From positions 1 through 25,175 of the forward strand of contig JBBPIN010000033.1 of the NCBI GenBank assembly GCA_038040285.1: 25,175 nucleotides of DNA. The letters are read 5' to 3'. The stretch comes from Mayfieldus sp038040285 (GTDB lineage Bacteria > Actinomycetota > Thermoleophilia > Solirubrobacterales > 70-9). Below the pieces are notes generated by a model, which had not been told where the DNA came from, did no database searches, and saw only the letters and a list, made by a program, of their open reading frames with translations. The translations under genes and the position numbers were made by a program. Positions 14,624 to 21,342 of this stretch are shown here, in pieces; positions within the stretch are counted from its first letter, which is position 1; every line of letters starts with the position of its first letter.

Positions 14624-15248
14624 ATGACCAGAAGGCCTGGGCGCTGGCTGATGCTCGCGGCGACGGCAGCCGGCCTGTCAGTGGTCGTGCTGCTTGCCGA
14701 ACCCTTCGAACGGCCGGCGCGGTCCAGCTCCACACCCCCGAGCACCGAGAGGACCCTGACCCCGACCGTTACTTGACAGCCGGCCCTTCTTCATAGAGAC
14801 GATTAACGTGCTCAATCCAGACGGGGTGGCGGCCGGGACCCGCCAGAACGCAAACGGAGTCGACATCAATCGCAATTTCCCCTGGCACTGGCGTCCGCTC
14901 GGCACTCGCGGCGATCTCCAGTACTCGGGGCCCCGACCCCTCTCGGAGCCTGAGACGAGTATCGCCCGGTCGCTGATCCTCCGCGTGCGCCCCGGGGTCA
15001 CGATCTGGTTTCACCAGCCGCTCGGGGTCGTGGACGAGTCGGGCGGAAGCATCGCGGTCGAGCGAAGGTTCTCGCGCCTCGTGGGGCTCCCACTTCGCCG
15101 CCTGACCCGATACCCCGGCAGCGCCGCGAGCTGGCAAAACCACCGGCTTCGCGGCACCACCGCGTTCGTGGTCGAGCTGCCGCCGCAAAGCCCGTCCCCA
15201 CGCAGTGTCCGCCGCTACGCCGGTGCAGTCCTCAGGCTCGCGCCTTAA
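14624..15248 (+). pseudogene. M14 zinc carboxypeptidase remnant lacking the HxxE half
   Basis: Two pieces of one gene. Piece one (14624-14776, 50 residues) begins M-T-R-R-P-G-R-W and carries a signal anchor (L-M-L-A-A-T-A-A-G-L-S-V-V-V-L-L-A) and a Ser/Thr/Pro linker before a TGA. Piece two (from about 14785 to the stop at 15246-15248, other frame) is the C-terminal part of an M14 peptidase: L-N-P-D-G-V-A-A-G-T-R-Q-N, G-V-D-I-N-R-N-F-P-W, the third zinc ligand His in I-W-F-H-Q-P and the catalytic Glu in A-F-V-V-E-L-P. The segment that should carry the H-x-x-E zinc ligands is absent, so the product cannot be a working zinc peptidase. Intact relatives cleave murein peptides or peptides outside the cell. 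A GTG at 14808 could still give a 146-residue fragment. Confidence 0.65.
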
Positions 15249-15288
15249 GCCCCGGGCGACGCTGACGAGCCGCGGCGCGCGAGGGGGA

Positions 15289-15294
15289 GATACT
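15289..15294 (+). promoter_or_regulatory. -10 box before the exonuclease gene
   Basis: GATACT followed by seven bases and the ATG at 15302. It is the same hexamer as in front of the SnoaL-like genes. A G-rich stretch (15281-15289) could instead act as a distant ribosome-binding site, so leaderless expression is not certain. Confidence 0.4.
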
Positions 15295-15301
15295 GAGTGG
15301 G

Positions 15302-16156
15302 ATGCAGCCGCTGCTCGCAGTCGATGCGCCGTCGATGCTCTTTCGGGCCTACTACGCGCTGCCGAGCTCGATCAAGGGACCGGACGGCAAGCCAGTCAAT
15401 GCGCTGCTCGGCGCCGCAAACCTGATCCTCGCCGAGGTCGAGACACACGAGCCGCGCGCGGTCGTCCTCTGCTTCGGGCCCGATGCGGCTCACTACCGGG
15501 TCGAGCTGTTTCCCGACTACCACGCGGACCGCGAGGAGCTGCCCGCGGAGCTCGCACCGCAGTGGACCGATAGCCGCGACTTCTTCGAGGAGTTCGGGTG
15601 GACCGTGGCAAGCGATGACTCGCTGGAAGCCGATGACCTGCTCGGGACCTATGCGCGCCTTGAGGCCGAGGCGGGCGGCCGGGCCCTGCTTTTGACCGGC
15701 GACCGCGACATGTTCCAGTGCGCGAACGAGCGGGTCACCGTTCTCTACGTCCGCACCGGGGTCAGGGGCGCCGAGGAGGTCGGCCCGAAAGAAGTCAAGC
15801 GCCGCTATGGCGTTCCGCCTGAGCTGGTCCCTGACTTCATCGCCCTGCGCGGTGACCCCTCGGATGGCATACCGGGGGCAAAGGGGGTCGGGGAGAAGAC
15901 CGCCGCCGAGTTGCTGCACCGCGATGGCTCGCTCGAGGCAATACTCGACGGCGCGATTCGCGAGACCCGCCCGCGCCTGCGTAGCGAGCTCGTCGAGCAC
16001 CGTGAGGATCTGCTCGCCTACAAGCAGATCGCGACGCTTCAGGACGCCGGGCTTGAGCGTCCGCCCGATCGGCCCACCGATTGGGACGCCGCCGCGGCCG
16101 CTGCCCGCGAGCGCGGAATGAATCGGCTCGCCGAACGGCTCGAAAGCACCGGTTGA
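15302..16156 (+). CDS. stand-alone 5'-3' exonuclease / flap endonuclease (PolA N-terminal type)
   Basis: 284 residues matching the 5'-nuclease domain found at the N-terminus of DNA polymerase I, here without polymerase. It removes 5' flaps and RNA primers during replication and repair. Acidic metal ligands are visible: D8 (A-V-D-A-P-S), E109-A-D111-D112, D134-R-D136 (T-G-D-R-D) and D185/D188 (R-G-D-P-S-D-G-I-P-G). The helix-hairpin-helix segment G-A-K-G-V-G-E-K-T-A-A-E-L-L follows. Where homologues have F-D, this protein has F58-G-P-D61, so one ligand is shifted or lost. Its TGA stop overlaps by one base the ATG of the next small gene, implying coupled translation. A separate polA is expected elsewhere. 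Confidence 0.88.
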   Translation: MQPLLAVDAPSMLFRAYYALPSSIKGPDGKPVNALLGAANLILAEVETHEPRAVVLCFGPDAAHYRVELFPDYHADREELPAELAPQWTDSRDFFEEFGWTVASDDSLEADDLLGTYARLEAEAGGRALLLTGDRDMFQCANERVTVLYVRTGVRGAEEVGPKEVKRRYGVPPELVPDFIALRGDPSDGIPGAKGVGEKTAAELLHRDGSLEAILDGAIRETRPRLRSELVEHREDLLAYKQIATLQDAGLERPPDRPTDWDAAAAAARERGMNRLAERLESTG

Positions 16157-16512
16157 TGGCGAAGCGCAAAGGCAAGCGACGTAGTGCGCCTCCGCCGAGC
16201 CCGACGGTCGACTACATAGATCCCGAAGGCGGCGTTCTGACCCTGCGCCAGTCGCTCAGCGCCGGGACGATCGCGAAGGTCGCGGAGGTCGCGACCGGCG
16301 GCGGTACCTCGCTCGACGACGCCTGGCGGCGTCGCACGGAGCTGCTCTTCGAGCGCCTGGCCGTGCGCTGGGTGATCGCGGATCTGCCGCTCACCGAGCA
16401 GAAGATGCTGATCGGTCGCTACCGGATGGCCGACTCGGGGACCCAGGAATGGGTCCGCAAGACGATCGCTTCGCACGTCGAGCGCTACATCCCCGAGCTG
16501 CGCGGACCGTGA
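16156..16512 (+). CDS. conserved-looking small basic protein, unknown function
   Basis: 118 residues from an ATG overlapping the exonuclease stop (TGATG). The N-terminus is strongly basic (M-A-K-R-K-G-K-R-R-S), followed by a Pro-rich bridge, then a compact region with V-D-Y-I-D-P-E-G-G-V-L-T-L-R-Q and a mostly helical C-terminal half (R-T-E-L-L-F-E-R-L-A-V-R-W, L-P-L-T-E-Q-K-M-L-I-G-R-Y-R). I recognise no family. The basic tail and the coupling to a flap endonuclease suggest a nucleic-acid-associated role, which is inference from context only. Third positions are G/C-rich, so it is a real gene. Confidence 0.75.
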   Translation: MAKRKGKRRSAPPPSPTVDYIDPEGGVLTLRQSLSAGTIAKVAEVATGGGTSLDDAWRRRTELLFERLAVRWVIADLPLTEQKMLIGRYRMADSGTQEWVRKTIASHVERYIPELRGP

Positions 16513-16564
16513 CCGCGTGGACTTGGCGCAAGGTGACCTCGATCAGAGCCATATGGTGGGAGCG

Positions 16565-17329
16565 ATGAGCGAGTTGGCGACCCAGGCCCAGGCGCTGCGC
16601 GAGCTGCACCGTCCCGGCGATCCGCTGGTGCTCCCGAACGCTTGGGACGCCGCGACCGCAAAGGCCGTGGAGGCAGCGGGCTTTCCGGCCGTCGCGACCA
16701 CGAGCTCAGCCGTCGCCGAATCGCTCGGCTACGAGGACGGCCAGCGCACCCCGCCCGAGGAGATGTTCGCCGCGGTGGGGCGAATCGCCGCCGCCGTCGA
16801 CGTCCCGGTCACGGCAGACCTCGAAGCCGGTTACGGCCTCGAGGCTGGCGAGCTAGTCGAGCGCATGCTCGCCGCCGGCGCCGTGGGGCTGAACTTCGAG
16901 GACACCGATCACGCGGCGGGCGGAGAGACGCTGGTCGATGCCGACACCCAGGCCGCCCGCGTCGCGAGCCTGCGGGGTGCCGCCGAGGACGCGGGGGTGG
17001 ACATCGTCATCAACGCTCGCGCGGACCCCTACGTCCTCGGCCTCGACGGCGCATTGGACGAGAGCCTGCGCCGCGGGCGGCTCTACCTCGAAGCCGGCGC
17101 AGACTGCTTGTTTCCCGCGCTGGTGAAGGATGAGGCGGATATCGAGCGGCTGGTCGGCGAGCTCGACGCCCCCGTCAATGTCCTGCTGGTGCCGGGCACC
17201 TCCGAGCCCTCCCGTCTCGCCGAGCTGGGGGTGGCGCGGATCAGCGCCGGCGGTGGGCTGGCGATGGCCTTGAACCGCTCCCTCGAGCGGCGGCTCGAAA
17301 GCCTGCGCGACGGCCGCCACTACTGGTGA
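16565..17329 (+). CDS. isocitrate lyase/PEP mutase family protein
   Basis: 254 residues of the PEP mutase/isocitrate lyase superfamily (TIM barrel), close to the stand-alone PEP_mutase group. Family landmarks are L-P-N25-A-W-D-A-A (22-29), T-A-D85-L-E87-A-G-Y-G (metal-binding region), N110-F-E-D113 and N150-A-R-A-D154. The isocitrate lyase K-K-C-G-H box is absent, so it is not a classical glyoxylate-cycle lyase. Members act as oxaloacetate decarboxylase, methylisocitrate-lyase-like or carboxyphosphonoenolpyruvate-type enzymes, and the exact reaction here is open. The ATG at 16565 has GGGAG five bases upstream; ATG 16553 is an alternative adding four residues. It is convergent with the reductase gene across a short hairpin. 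Confidence 0.86.
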   Translation: MSELATQAQALRELHRPGDPLVLPNAWDAATAKAVEAAGFPAVATTSSAVAESLGYEDGQRTPPEEMFAAVGRIAAAVDVPVTADLEAGYGLEAGELVERMLAAGAVGLNFEDTDHAAGGETLVDADTQAARVASLRGAAEDAGVDIVINARADPYVLGLDGALDESLRRGRLYLEAGADCLFPALVKDEADIERLVGELDAPVNVLLVPGTSEPSRLAELGVARISAGGGLAMALNRSLERRLESLRDGRHYW

Positions 17330-17331
17330 TC

Positions 17332-17352
17332 CTCTCGTAGCTCGCGCGAGAG
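17332..17352. terminator. hairpin between convergent genes
   Basis: Six-bp stem CTCTCG (17332-17337) with CGAGAG (17347-17352) and a nine-base loop, filling the 24-base gap between two convergent stops. It lacks a T-run, but the position fits a bidirectional terminator. Confidence 0.4.
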
Positions 17353-17353
17353 C

Positions 17354-18010
17354 TCACTTCACGACGCGGTACCTGAGGTGGGTGACGGCGGGGGACTCGA
17401 TCACCCTGGTGGCTTTGAGCTCGGGCAAATCGGTGCCGAGATTGTCGAACAGTCGGGCGCCGTCACCCAGCAGCCTGGGAGCGACGTGGACCTGGAGCTC
17501 GTCGATCAGCCCGGCTTTGAGGTACTGCTGAATGACGTTCGCGCCCCCGGCCACCGAGACGTCCTTGTCACCGGCGGCTGCCTTAGCCTGCTCCAGCGCA
17601 GTCTCGATGCCGTCGGTGAAGGTGAACGTCGTCCCTCCTTGCTTGGTCACCGGCTCTCGAGCGTGATGGGTGAGGACGAACACCGGCACGTGGAAGGGAG
17701 GGTCGTCTCCCCACCAGCCTTCCCACGGGTCATCAAACGAAGGGTCGGCTCCCCATCGGCCCTCTCCACCGCCGAACATCCCCCTGCCCATCACCGTCGC
17801 CCCGACAGCGCTGAACGCCTCCTCGAGGATCTCGGAGTCGGCATTGGTTTCGCCGCCGGTCTCGCCGTGGTGCTCGCGAAAGCTCTTCAGCCCGTAGACC
17901 CAATCATGTAGCTGTCCGCCGCCCTCGCCGAGCGGTTCCTCCCTGCTCTGGTTCGGCCCAGCGATGAAGCCGTCCAATGAAGTGGTGATATCAACCGTCA
18001 CTTTTCCCAT
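17354..18010 (-). CDS. RibD C-terminal / dihydrofolate-reductase-like protein
   Basis: 218 residues of the RibD_C/DHFR-like family: V-T-V-D-I-T-T-S-L-D-G-F-I-A-G-P-N at the N-terminus, V-M-G-R-G-M-F-G-G-G-E-G in the middle, V-F-V-L-T-H-H-A-R-E and D-V-S-V-A-G-G-A-N-V-I-Q-Q-Y-L followed by L-I-D-E-L-Q-V-H-V-A-P. This is the usual order for the NADPH-binding fold. These stand-alone proteins are predicted reductases of unknown substrate, common as many paralogues in actinobacteria. The ATG at 18010 is chosen because AGGAGG lies just upstream; the frame opens earlier, at 18043. It is the last backbone-looking gene before the tRNA-fragment region. Confidence 0.88.
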   Translation of the reverse strand: MGKVTVDITTSLDGFIAGPNQSREEPLGEGGGQLHDWVYGLKSFREHHGETGGETNADSEILEEAFSAVGATVMGRGMFGGGEGRWGADPSFDDPWEGWWGDDPPFHVPVFVLTHHAREPVTKQGGTTFTFTDGIETALEQAKAAAGDKDVSVAGGANVIQQYLKAGLIDELQVHVAPRLLGDGARLFDNLGTDLPELKATRVIESPAVTHLRYRVVK

Positions 18011-18130
18011 CGTGCCTCCTGTTGGCGATCGACTCGAGGCCAATCATCGTCCGTTCTCCAATTAAGACCGCCCTGCGCGGCGCAACTCATCGCTCACGGC
18101 CGACGGCGCCGACATACACGTGGGGGGATT

Positions 18131-18174
18131 CCTCAGCGCGCCCGACAGGATTCGAACCTGTGACCTTCGGTTTC
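18131..18174 (-). repeat. tRNA-Arg(ACG) 3' fragment, copy A (att-like)
   Basis: Reading on the minus strand from 18174: 3' half of the anticodon stem, variable loop AGGTC, T arm ACAGG-TTCGAAT-CCTGT and acceptor strand CGGGCGC-G, then CTGAGG. The D arm, 5' acceptor and most of the anticodon loop are missing; the match stops at GAAACC. Identical to copy B over 44 bases (20741-20784). A SnoaL-like gene starts 45 bases beyond the break. Confidence 0.75.
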
Positions 18175-18203
18175 CCCCAAATGCGGTCCACAGGGCAGAG
18201 CGA

Positions 18204-18209
18204 GATACT
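18204..18209 (+). promoter_or_regulatory. -10 box of the first SnoaL-like gene
   Basis: GATACT nine bases before the ATG, inside a block (AGAGCGAGATACTGCGCG, 18197-18214) repeated exactly before the gene at 19667 and recognisable before the one at 20942. Confidence 0.45.
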
Positions 18210-18218
18210 GCGCGAGCG

Positions 18219-18620
18219 ATGTCGAAGGAGAACGTCGAGCTGGCTCATAGGGGACTCGACGCGCTGAATCGAGGCGGGGTGGACGCCGTGATTGACCTCT
18301 GCGATCCGGAGGTTGAATGGATAGCGATTCCGGGATTCCTTCCCGACGCCGAGGATTTCCACGGGCATGCAGGTGTCCGGGCCTGGTTTGAGAAGGTCGG
18401 CGAGGCCCTCGGGGAGACTCACTGGGAGGCGGAGGAGATCACCGACGGCGGCGAGCGGCTCTTGGTGGCGTTGAAGCTCCGTACCTCTGGTAGGACCAGC
18501 GGGATAAAGGGCGAGTTCCGGATCTTCCAGGCGTGGACGATTCGGAACGGCAAGCTCGTCCGATTGGAGTCGTACTTGTCTCGCGAGGAAGCCCTCGAAG
18601 CCGCCGGGCTGTCGGAGTAG
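18219..18620 (+). CDS. NTF2/SnoaL-like protein 1
   Basis: 133 residues of the NTF2/SnoaL-like cone fold: M-S-K-E-N-V-E-L-A-H-R-G-L-D-A-L-N-R-G-G, D-P-E-V-E-W, a H-G-H-A-G-V-R-A-W-F segment, W-T-I-R-N-G-K-L-V-R-L-E and the C-terminus E-E-A-L-E-A-A-G-L-S-E. These proteins bind small hydrophobic ligands or act as isomerases/hydrolases; no function is assigned. The frame also extends back to 18120 through tRNA copy A, which would add a spurious leader reading S-A-P-D-R-I-R-T-C-D-L-R. The ATG at 18219 is right because every paralogue starts there. It ends close to, and convergent with, the frameshifted membrane protein. Confidence 0.85.
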   Translation: MSKENVELAHRGLDALNRGGVDAVIDLCDPEVEWIAIPGFLPDAEDFHGHAGVRAWFEKVGEALGETHWEAEEITDGGERLLVALKLRTSGRTSGIKGEFRIFQAWTIRNGKLVRLESYLSREEALEAAGLSE

Positions 18621-18636
18621 CTGAGCCCCGTCCCGG

Positions 18637-19465
18637 TTATCCGCAGCCGACGCCGTCGTGGGTCGGGCCCGTCGAGGCCGTAGTGGTCCTTGCCGACGAT
18701 GACGACGGTGCCGGCAACGTAATCTGGTCCGTCTCCAATCTGGTTCCTGCAGTCGTAGTCAGGGGAACGGGGGTTGAGGCAGGCTTCCGCGTAATTCGGG
18801 TCGCAGTTTTGCCTCGCCGGGGACGATGAGGGGACCGAAGCCGTTCCGGCGGCAGAGCCAGGCGGGGGAGCTCCGGCCGTGGGGCGAGGGGAAGATGCAA
18901 TGCCGCGCCGAGTCGTCACCGTCCCCGTCTGGGTCCTAACCGTCGTCTTCGCCGCTGTCCGCTGAACGGTGCTGGTTTGCTCGCCGATCCCCGCAGTGCG
19001 GATCCCTGCCGTGGCGAGCGTCGCCCCGAGCAGGAACGCGAGGGCGCCGATCACGACCCCGCGCCACCGGTCGCCGCGTTTCACTGCGCGGGGCGGGGGT
19101 GGCGGACCTTGGACCGGTCTCGCGGGCTCAGGCTGCGCGGGTCGACCGGGTTGGCCCGCGCCTTCCACGGAGGCCGTGATCGCGTCCCGAACCCGGTCCA
19201 GCTCGGCGATCAGCTCATCTCTCGCCAGGGGTTTCGCATCGCTGTCGCTCCCGACGATTCGGAGATTCGTGGCTCCATTGCGGTCCACCAGCTGCACCTC
19301 GATCCGCGGCGACTGCTGCGATGGCTCGTGGTCCGGGTGGGAGACGATCCGGTCACCGCCGACTGTTTCGATGCGCCAACCCAGGCCGTCGATGGCCTCC
19401 GCGCAGGCGACCAGCGCGTCGTCCAACGACAGATCGGTGTGAAATTCGCCAGCCAGGCTGGTCAT
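18637..19465 (-). pseudogene. membrane-anchored Cys-rich protein with excalibur-like tail, frameshifted near the end
   Basis: From the ATG at 19465 (M-T-S-L-A-G-E-F-H-T) the protein has a soluble N-terminal domain (about 1-95: A-I-D-G-L-G-W-R-I-E-T-V-G), a Pro-rich linker, one transmembrane helix (G-V-V-I-G-A-L-A-F-L-L-G-A-T-L-A), a Thr/Ser/Pro-rich stalk, and a C-terminal Cys module: C-D-P-N-Y-A-E-A-C-L-N-P and G-D-G-P-D-Y-V-A-G-T-V-V-I-V-G. The expected end, L-D-G-P-D-H-D-G-V-G-C-G-stop at 18637, is in another frame because of one extra base in the G-run at 18660-18662. Read as it stands, the frame runs on to 18419, antisense to SnoaL-like gene 1. The shift may be a true mutation or a sequence error. 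The N-terminal family is not recognised. Confidence 0.6.
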
Positions 19466-19651
19466 CGACAAGCCCCCAGACCCTGCCGCGGATCGTCAGG
19501 GGGATGTGACGATAGACAGAACCCCCCGAGCCGCGGCGCGCGGCCGGGGCTTGATGACGTCCTCCTTCAGCGCCGCGACCGACGCCGCGGGTCGCGCACC
19601 TGGGTTTTCCCGCCGGTGCCTTCCGCTACCTCGGCACTTGGACCAGAGCGA

Positions 19652-19657
19652 GATACT
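19652..19657 (+). promoter_or_regulatory. -10 box of the second SnoaL-like gene
   Basis: GATACT with the same flanks and the same nine-base distance to ATG as at 18204. The rest of 19466-19651 shows no gene I can support; it holds a GGGGG/CCCCC inverted pair near 19500-19525. Confidence 0.45.
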
Positions 19658-19666
19658 GCGCGGGCG

Positions 19667-20068
19667 ATGTCGCAGGAGAACGTCGAGACCTTCCGTCAGG
19701 TGATTGAAGCCTGGAACCAACGTGACGAGGACCGGGCGGTCAGCTACATGGCCCCCGACGTCGAATGGGCGCCCGCTGGTCCTGCGGCCGTGGAACGCAC
19801 CGTTTACCGCGGCCGCGAGGAGTGTTCCCGCGGGTTTGCTGCAGTTTGGGAGACCTGGGACGAGTTTCACTTCGAGGAGACCGAGGTCCGTGACCTCGGA
19901 GACTCGGTTCTCTGGCTGGGTCATGTTCAGATGCGAGGAAAGACCAGCCACGTTGAGCTCGATCAAGAGTTCGCCAACCACGTCGTGCTGGTCGGCGGCA
20001 AGATCGTCCGAGTACATGCCTTCCTCACCTGGCGCAAGGCCCTCGAAACCGCCGGGTTGCGGGAGTAG
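19667..20068 (+). CDS. NTF2/SnoaL-like protein 2
   Basis: 133 residues: M-S-Q-E-N-V-E-T-F-R-Q-V-I-E-A-W-N-Q-R-D, A-P-D-V-E-W-A-P-A-G, Y-R-G-R-E-E-C-S-R-G-F, a central W-D-E-F-H-F-E-E-T-E-V strand pair, H-V-V-L-V-G-G-K-I-V-R-V and the C-terminus R-K-A-L-E-T-A-G-L-R-E. It has the same fold and length as protein 1 but a clearly different core, so ligands probably differ. The frame can be read back to 18977, but that part is antisense to the Cys-rich protein. It is followed six bases later by a stub beginning with the same ATGTCGCA start block, and then by the GNAT gene. Confidence 0.85.
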   Translation: MSQENVETFRQVIEAWNQRDEDRAVSYMAPDVEWAPAGPAAVERTVYRGREECSRGFAAVWETWDEFHFEETEVRDLGDSVLWLGHVQMRGKTSHVELDQEFANHVVLVGGKIVRVHAFLTWRKALETAGLRE

Positions 20069-20073
20069 GGCCG

Positions 20074-20124
20074 ATGTCGCAAGAGCGATCGCATTTCGTT
20101 GCCCTCCCTAATCGCGGGACCTGA
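20074..20124 (+). pseudogene. 16-codon stub of a SnoaL-like start
   Basis: ATG-TCG-CAA-GAG copies the first codons of the family (M-S-Q-E) and then runs off into unrelated sequence to a TGA. It sits between SnoaL-like gene 2 and the GNAT gene, three bases before the GNAT ATG. It is either the scar of a lost tandem paralogue or, less likely, a leader peptide coupling translation to the GNAT gene. Confidence 0.4.
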
Positions 20125-20127
20125 GCG

Positions 20128-20739
20128 ATGACCAACCGTGTTGCCACTGCAGCGGACCTGAACGGCCTGACAGCGACCCTCACGGCGGCTTTCGCGGAGG
20201 ACCCGCTGTGGAGTTGGGCTTTTCCCGAGCGGCAGGATCTCGCGGCATGGTGGCGCTTTTGCATCAACAGCTCCCTGCGGTACCCCTCCACTTGGACGAT
20301 GGAGGATTACGCGGCGGCCGCGCTTTGGATCCCGCCGGACGGTACTGAGCTCACGGAAGGCGAGGAGGCTCAGGTGGAGCCCATGATCAGGAGGGTCGCC
20401 GGTTCACGCGCCTCATCGATTATGGAATTGCTGCGGCGTTTCGACGCTTCCCATCCAAACGATGAGCCTCACTACTACTTAAGTCTCCTGGGCGTGCATC
20501 CCGACCATCGGGGAAAGGGCCTCGGGATGGCGCTGCTTGCAGACAACCTCGCCGGTATGGATGCCGAGGGCATTCCCTCATACCTGGAATCAAGCAACTC
20601 GAGCAACAACAGCCGCTACGAGCGGTTGGGCTATGTTCAGGTTGGGGAGTTCTCCACGCCGGACGGCGCGCGCACCGTCGCCACGATGTGGCGGGAAGTT
20701 CCAGTCGAGGCCCACGCACCTGCCGCACTGCGGGAATAG
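20128..20739 (+). CDS. GNAT-family N-acetyltransferase
   Basis: 203 residues. The acetyl-CoA-binding motif A is clear: L-S-L-L-G-V-H-P-D-H-R128-G-K-G-L-G133-M-A-L-L, preceded by Y-Y-L-S-L. The C-terminal strand N-S-R-Y-E-R-L-G-Y-V-Q-V-G-E-F completes the fold. The N-terminal half (T-A-A-F-A-E-D-P-L-W-S-W, A-A-A-L-W-I-P-P-D-G) resembles actinobacterial GNATs of unknown substrate. It probably acetylates an amine of a small molecule or peptide. GC content is lower than in the window's core genes (about 55% in one sampled line). Its stop at 20739 abuts tRNA fragment copy B, one base before it. Confidence 0.87.
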   Translation: MTNRVATAADLNGLTATLTAAFAEDPLWSWAFPERQDLAAWWRFCINSSLRYPSTWTMEDYAAAALWIPPDGTELTEGEEAQVEPMIRRVAGSRASSIMELLRRFDASHPNDEPHYYLSLLGVHPDHRGKGLGMALLADNLAGMDAEGIPSYLESSNSSNNSRYERLGYVQVGEFSTPDGARTVATMWREVPVEAHAPAALRE

Positions 20740-20740
20740 A

Positions 20741-20793
20741 CCTCAGCGCGCCCGACAGGATTCGAACCTGTGACCTTCGGTTTCGTAGCTCTG
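20741..20793 (-). repeat. tRNA-Arg(ACG) 3' fragment, copy B (att-like)
   Basis: Same 44 bases as copy A (20741-20784), then GTAGCTCTG (to 20793) shared with copy C. On the minus strand the anticodon loop CTACGAA (ACG anticodon) is intact, but the 5' anticodon stem is replaced by CAGAG, so homology to a tRNA ends exactly at the loop. The following 148 bases up to 20941 hold direct repeats of GTTGCCAC at 20899-20906 and 20910-20917 and no gene. Confidence 0.75.
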
Positions 20794-20926
20794 CGCCGCT
20801 CTCCCGCGGAGTCCGTCTAAGTCGGGTTTCTAGCCGCTATTTGCGCAGATCCGGGTTTGCGCGATTCCGGCCGAGTCCGGTGGAGTCCTGTGGCTTCTGT
20901 TGCCACTTCGTTGCCACCCAGACCGC

Positions 20927-20932
20927 GATACT
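20927..20932 (+). promoter_or_regulatory. -10 box of the third SnoaL-like gene
   Basis: GATACT nine bases before the ATG at 20942, again in a CAGA-C-GCGATACTGC context, so the promoter travels with the gene family. Confidence 0.4.
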
Positions 20933-20941
20933 GCCCAGGCA

Positions 20942-21339
20942 ATGTCGCAGGAGAACGTCGAGCTTGTCAGGGTCGTCTATGAGGCCTTCAACCGGGACGA
21001 CTGGGACGCGGCGTTTCGCGACGCGCACCCCGACTTCGAGTTCTCGATCGAGCGAGGGCCGAACGCGGGCGCGCATCGGGGGCGCGCCGCAGTGCAGGGG
21101 ATTCTCCAGGATCAGCGTTCGGCATTTGACCTCTGGATCGGGGAGCCCGAGGAGTTCTTTGAGAACGGCGATCAGTTGGTGGACTTCGTCACGTTCCGCC
21201 TGCGGCCCAAGGGCAGCAGCGCCGAGTTCGAGATCCGGATCGGGCACCTGTGGACGATCCGGGACGGCACTGCCCGCTGTCGGTGCGGGGGTTCCCCCAG
21301 CGCGAGAAGGCTCTCGAAGCCGCCGGGCTGCCGGAGTAG
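20942..21339 (+). pseudogene. NTF2/SnoaL-like protein 3, frameshifted near the C-terminus
   Basis: Starts M-S-Q-E-N-V-E-L-V-R-V-V-Y-E-A-F-N-R-D-D-W-D-A-A-F, with H-P-D-F-E-F-S-I-E-R and G-H-L-W-T-I-R-D-G-T-A-R-C-R. The normal ending F-P-Q-R-E-K-A-L-E-A-A-G-L-P-E lies in another frame. Adding one G to the five-G run at 21287-21291 restores a 132-residue protein, and the ORF length (398 bases) is one short of a multiple of three. As written, the frame runs through to 21562 across the next gene. It may be a real lesion, a sequencing undercall or, least likely, a programmed shift. The stop is three bases before the next paralogue's ATG, so the pair forms an operon. Confidence 0.7.
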
Positions 21340-21342
21340 GCG

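Noticed and set aside
18120..18218. N-terminal extension of SnoaL-like protein 1 through tRNA copy A (reads S-A-P-D-R-I-R-T-C-D-L-R)
   Set aside because: It is translated tRNA-fragment sequence; similar spurious leaders arise at 20688-20800 and 24200-24290. All paralogues start at M-S-(Q/K)-E-N-V-E.
19600..19640. A fifth, degenerate tRNA fragment before SnoaL-like gene 2
   Set aside because: About 19 of 30 bases match the copy A flank without indels, and the diagnostic T-loop TTCGAAT is absent; too weak to claim.
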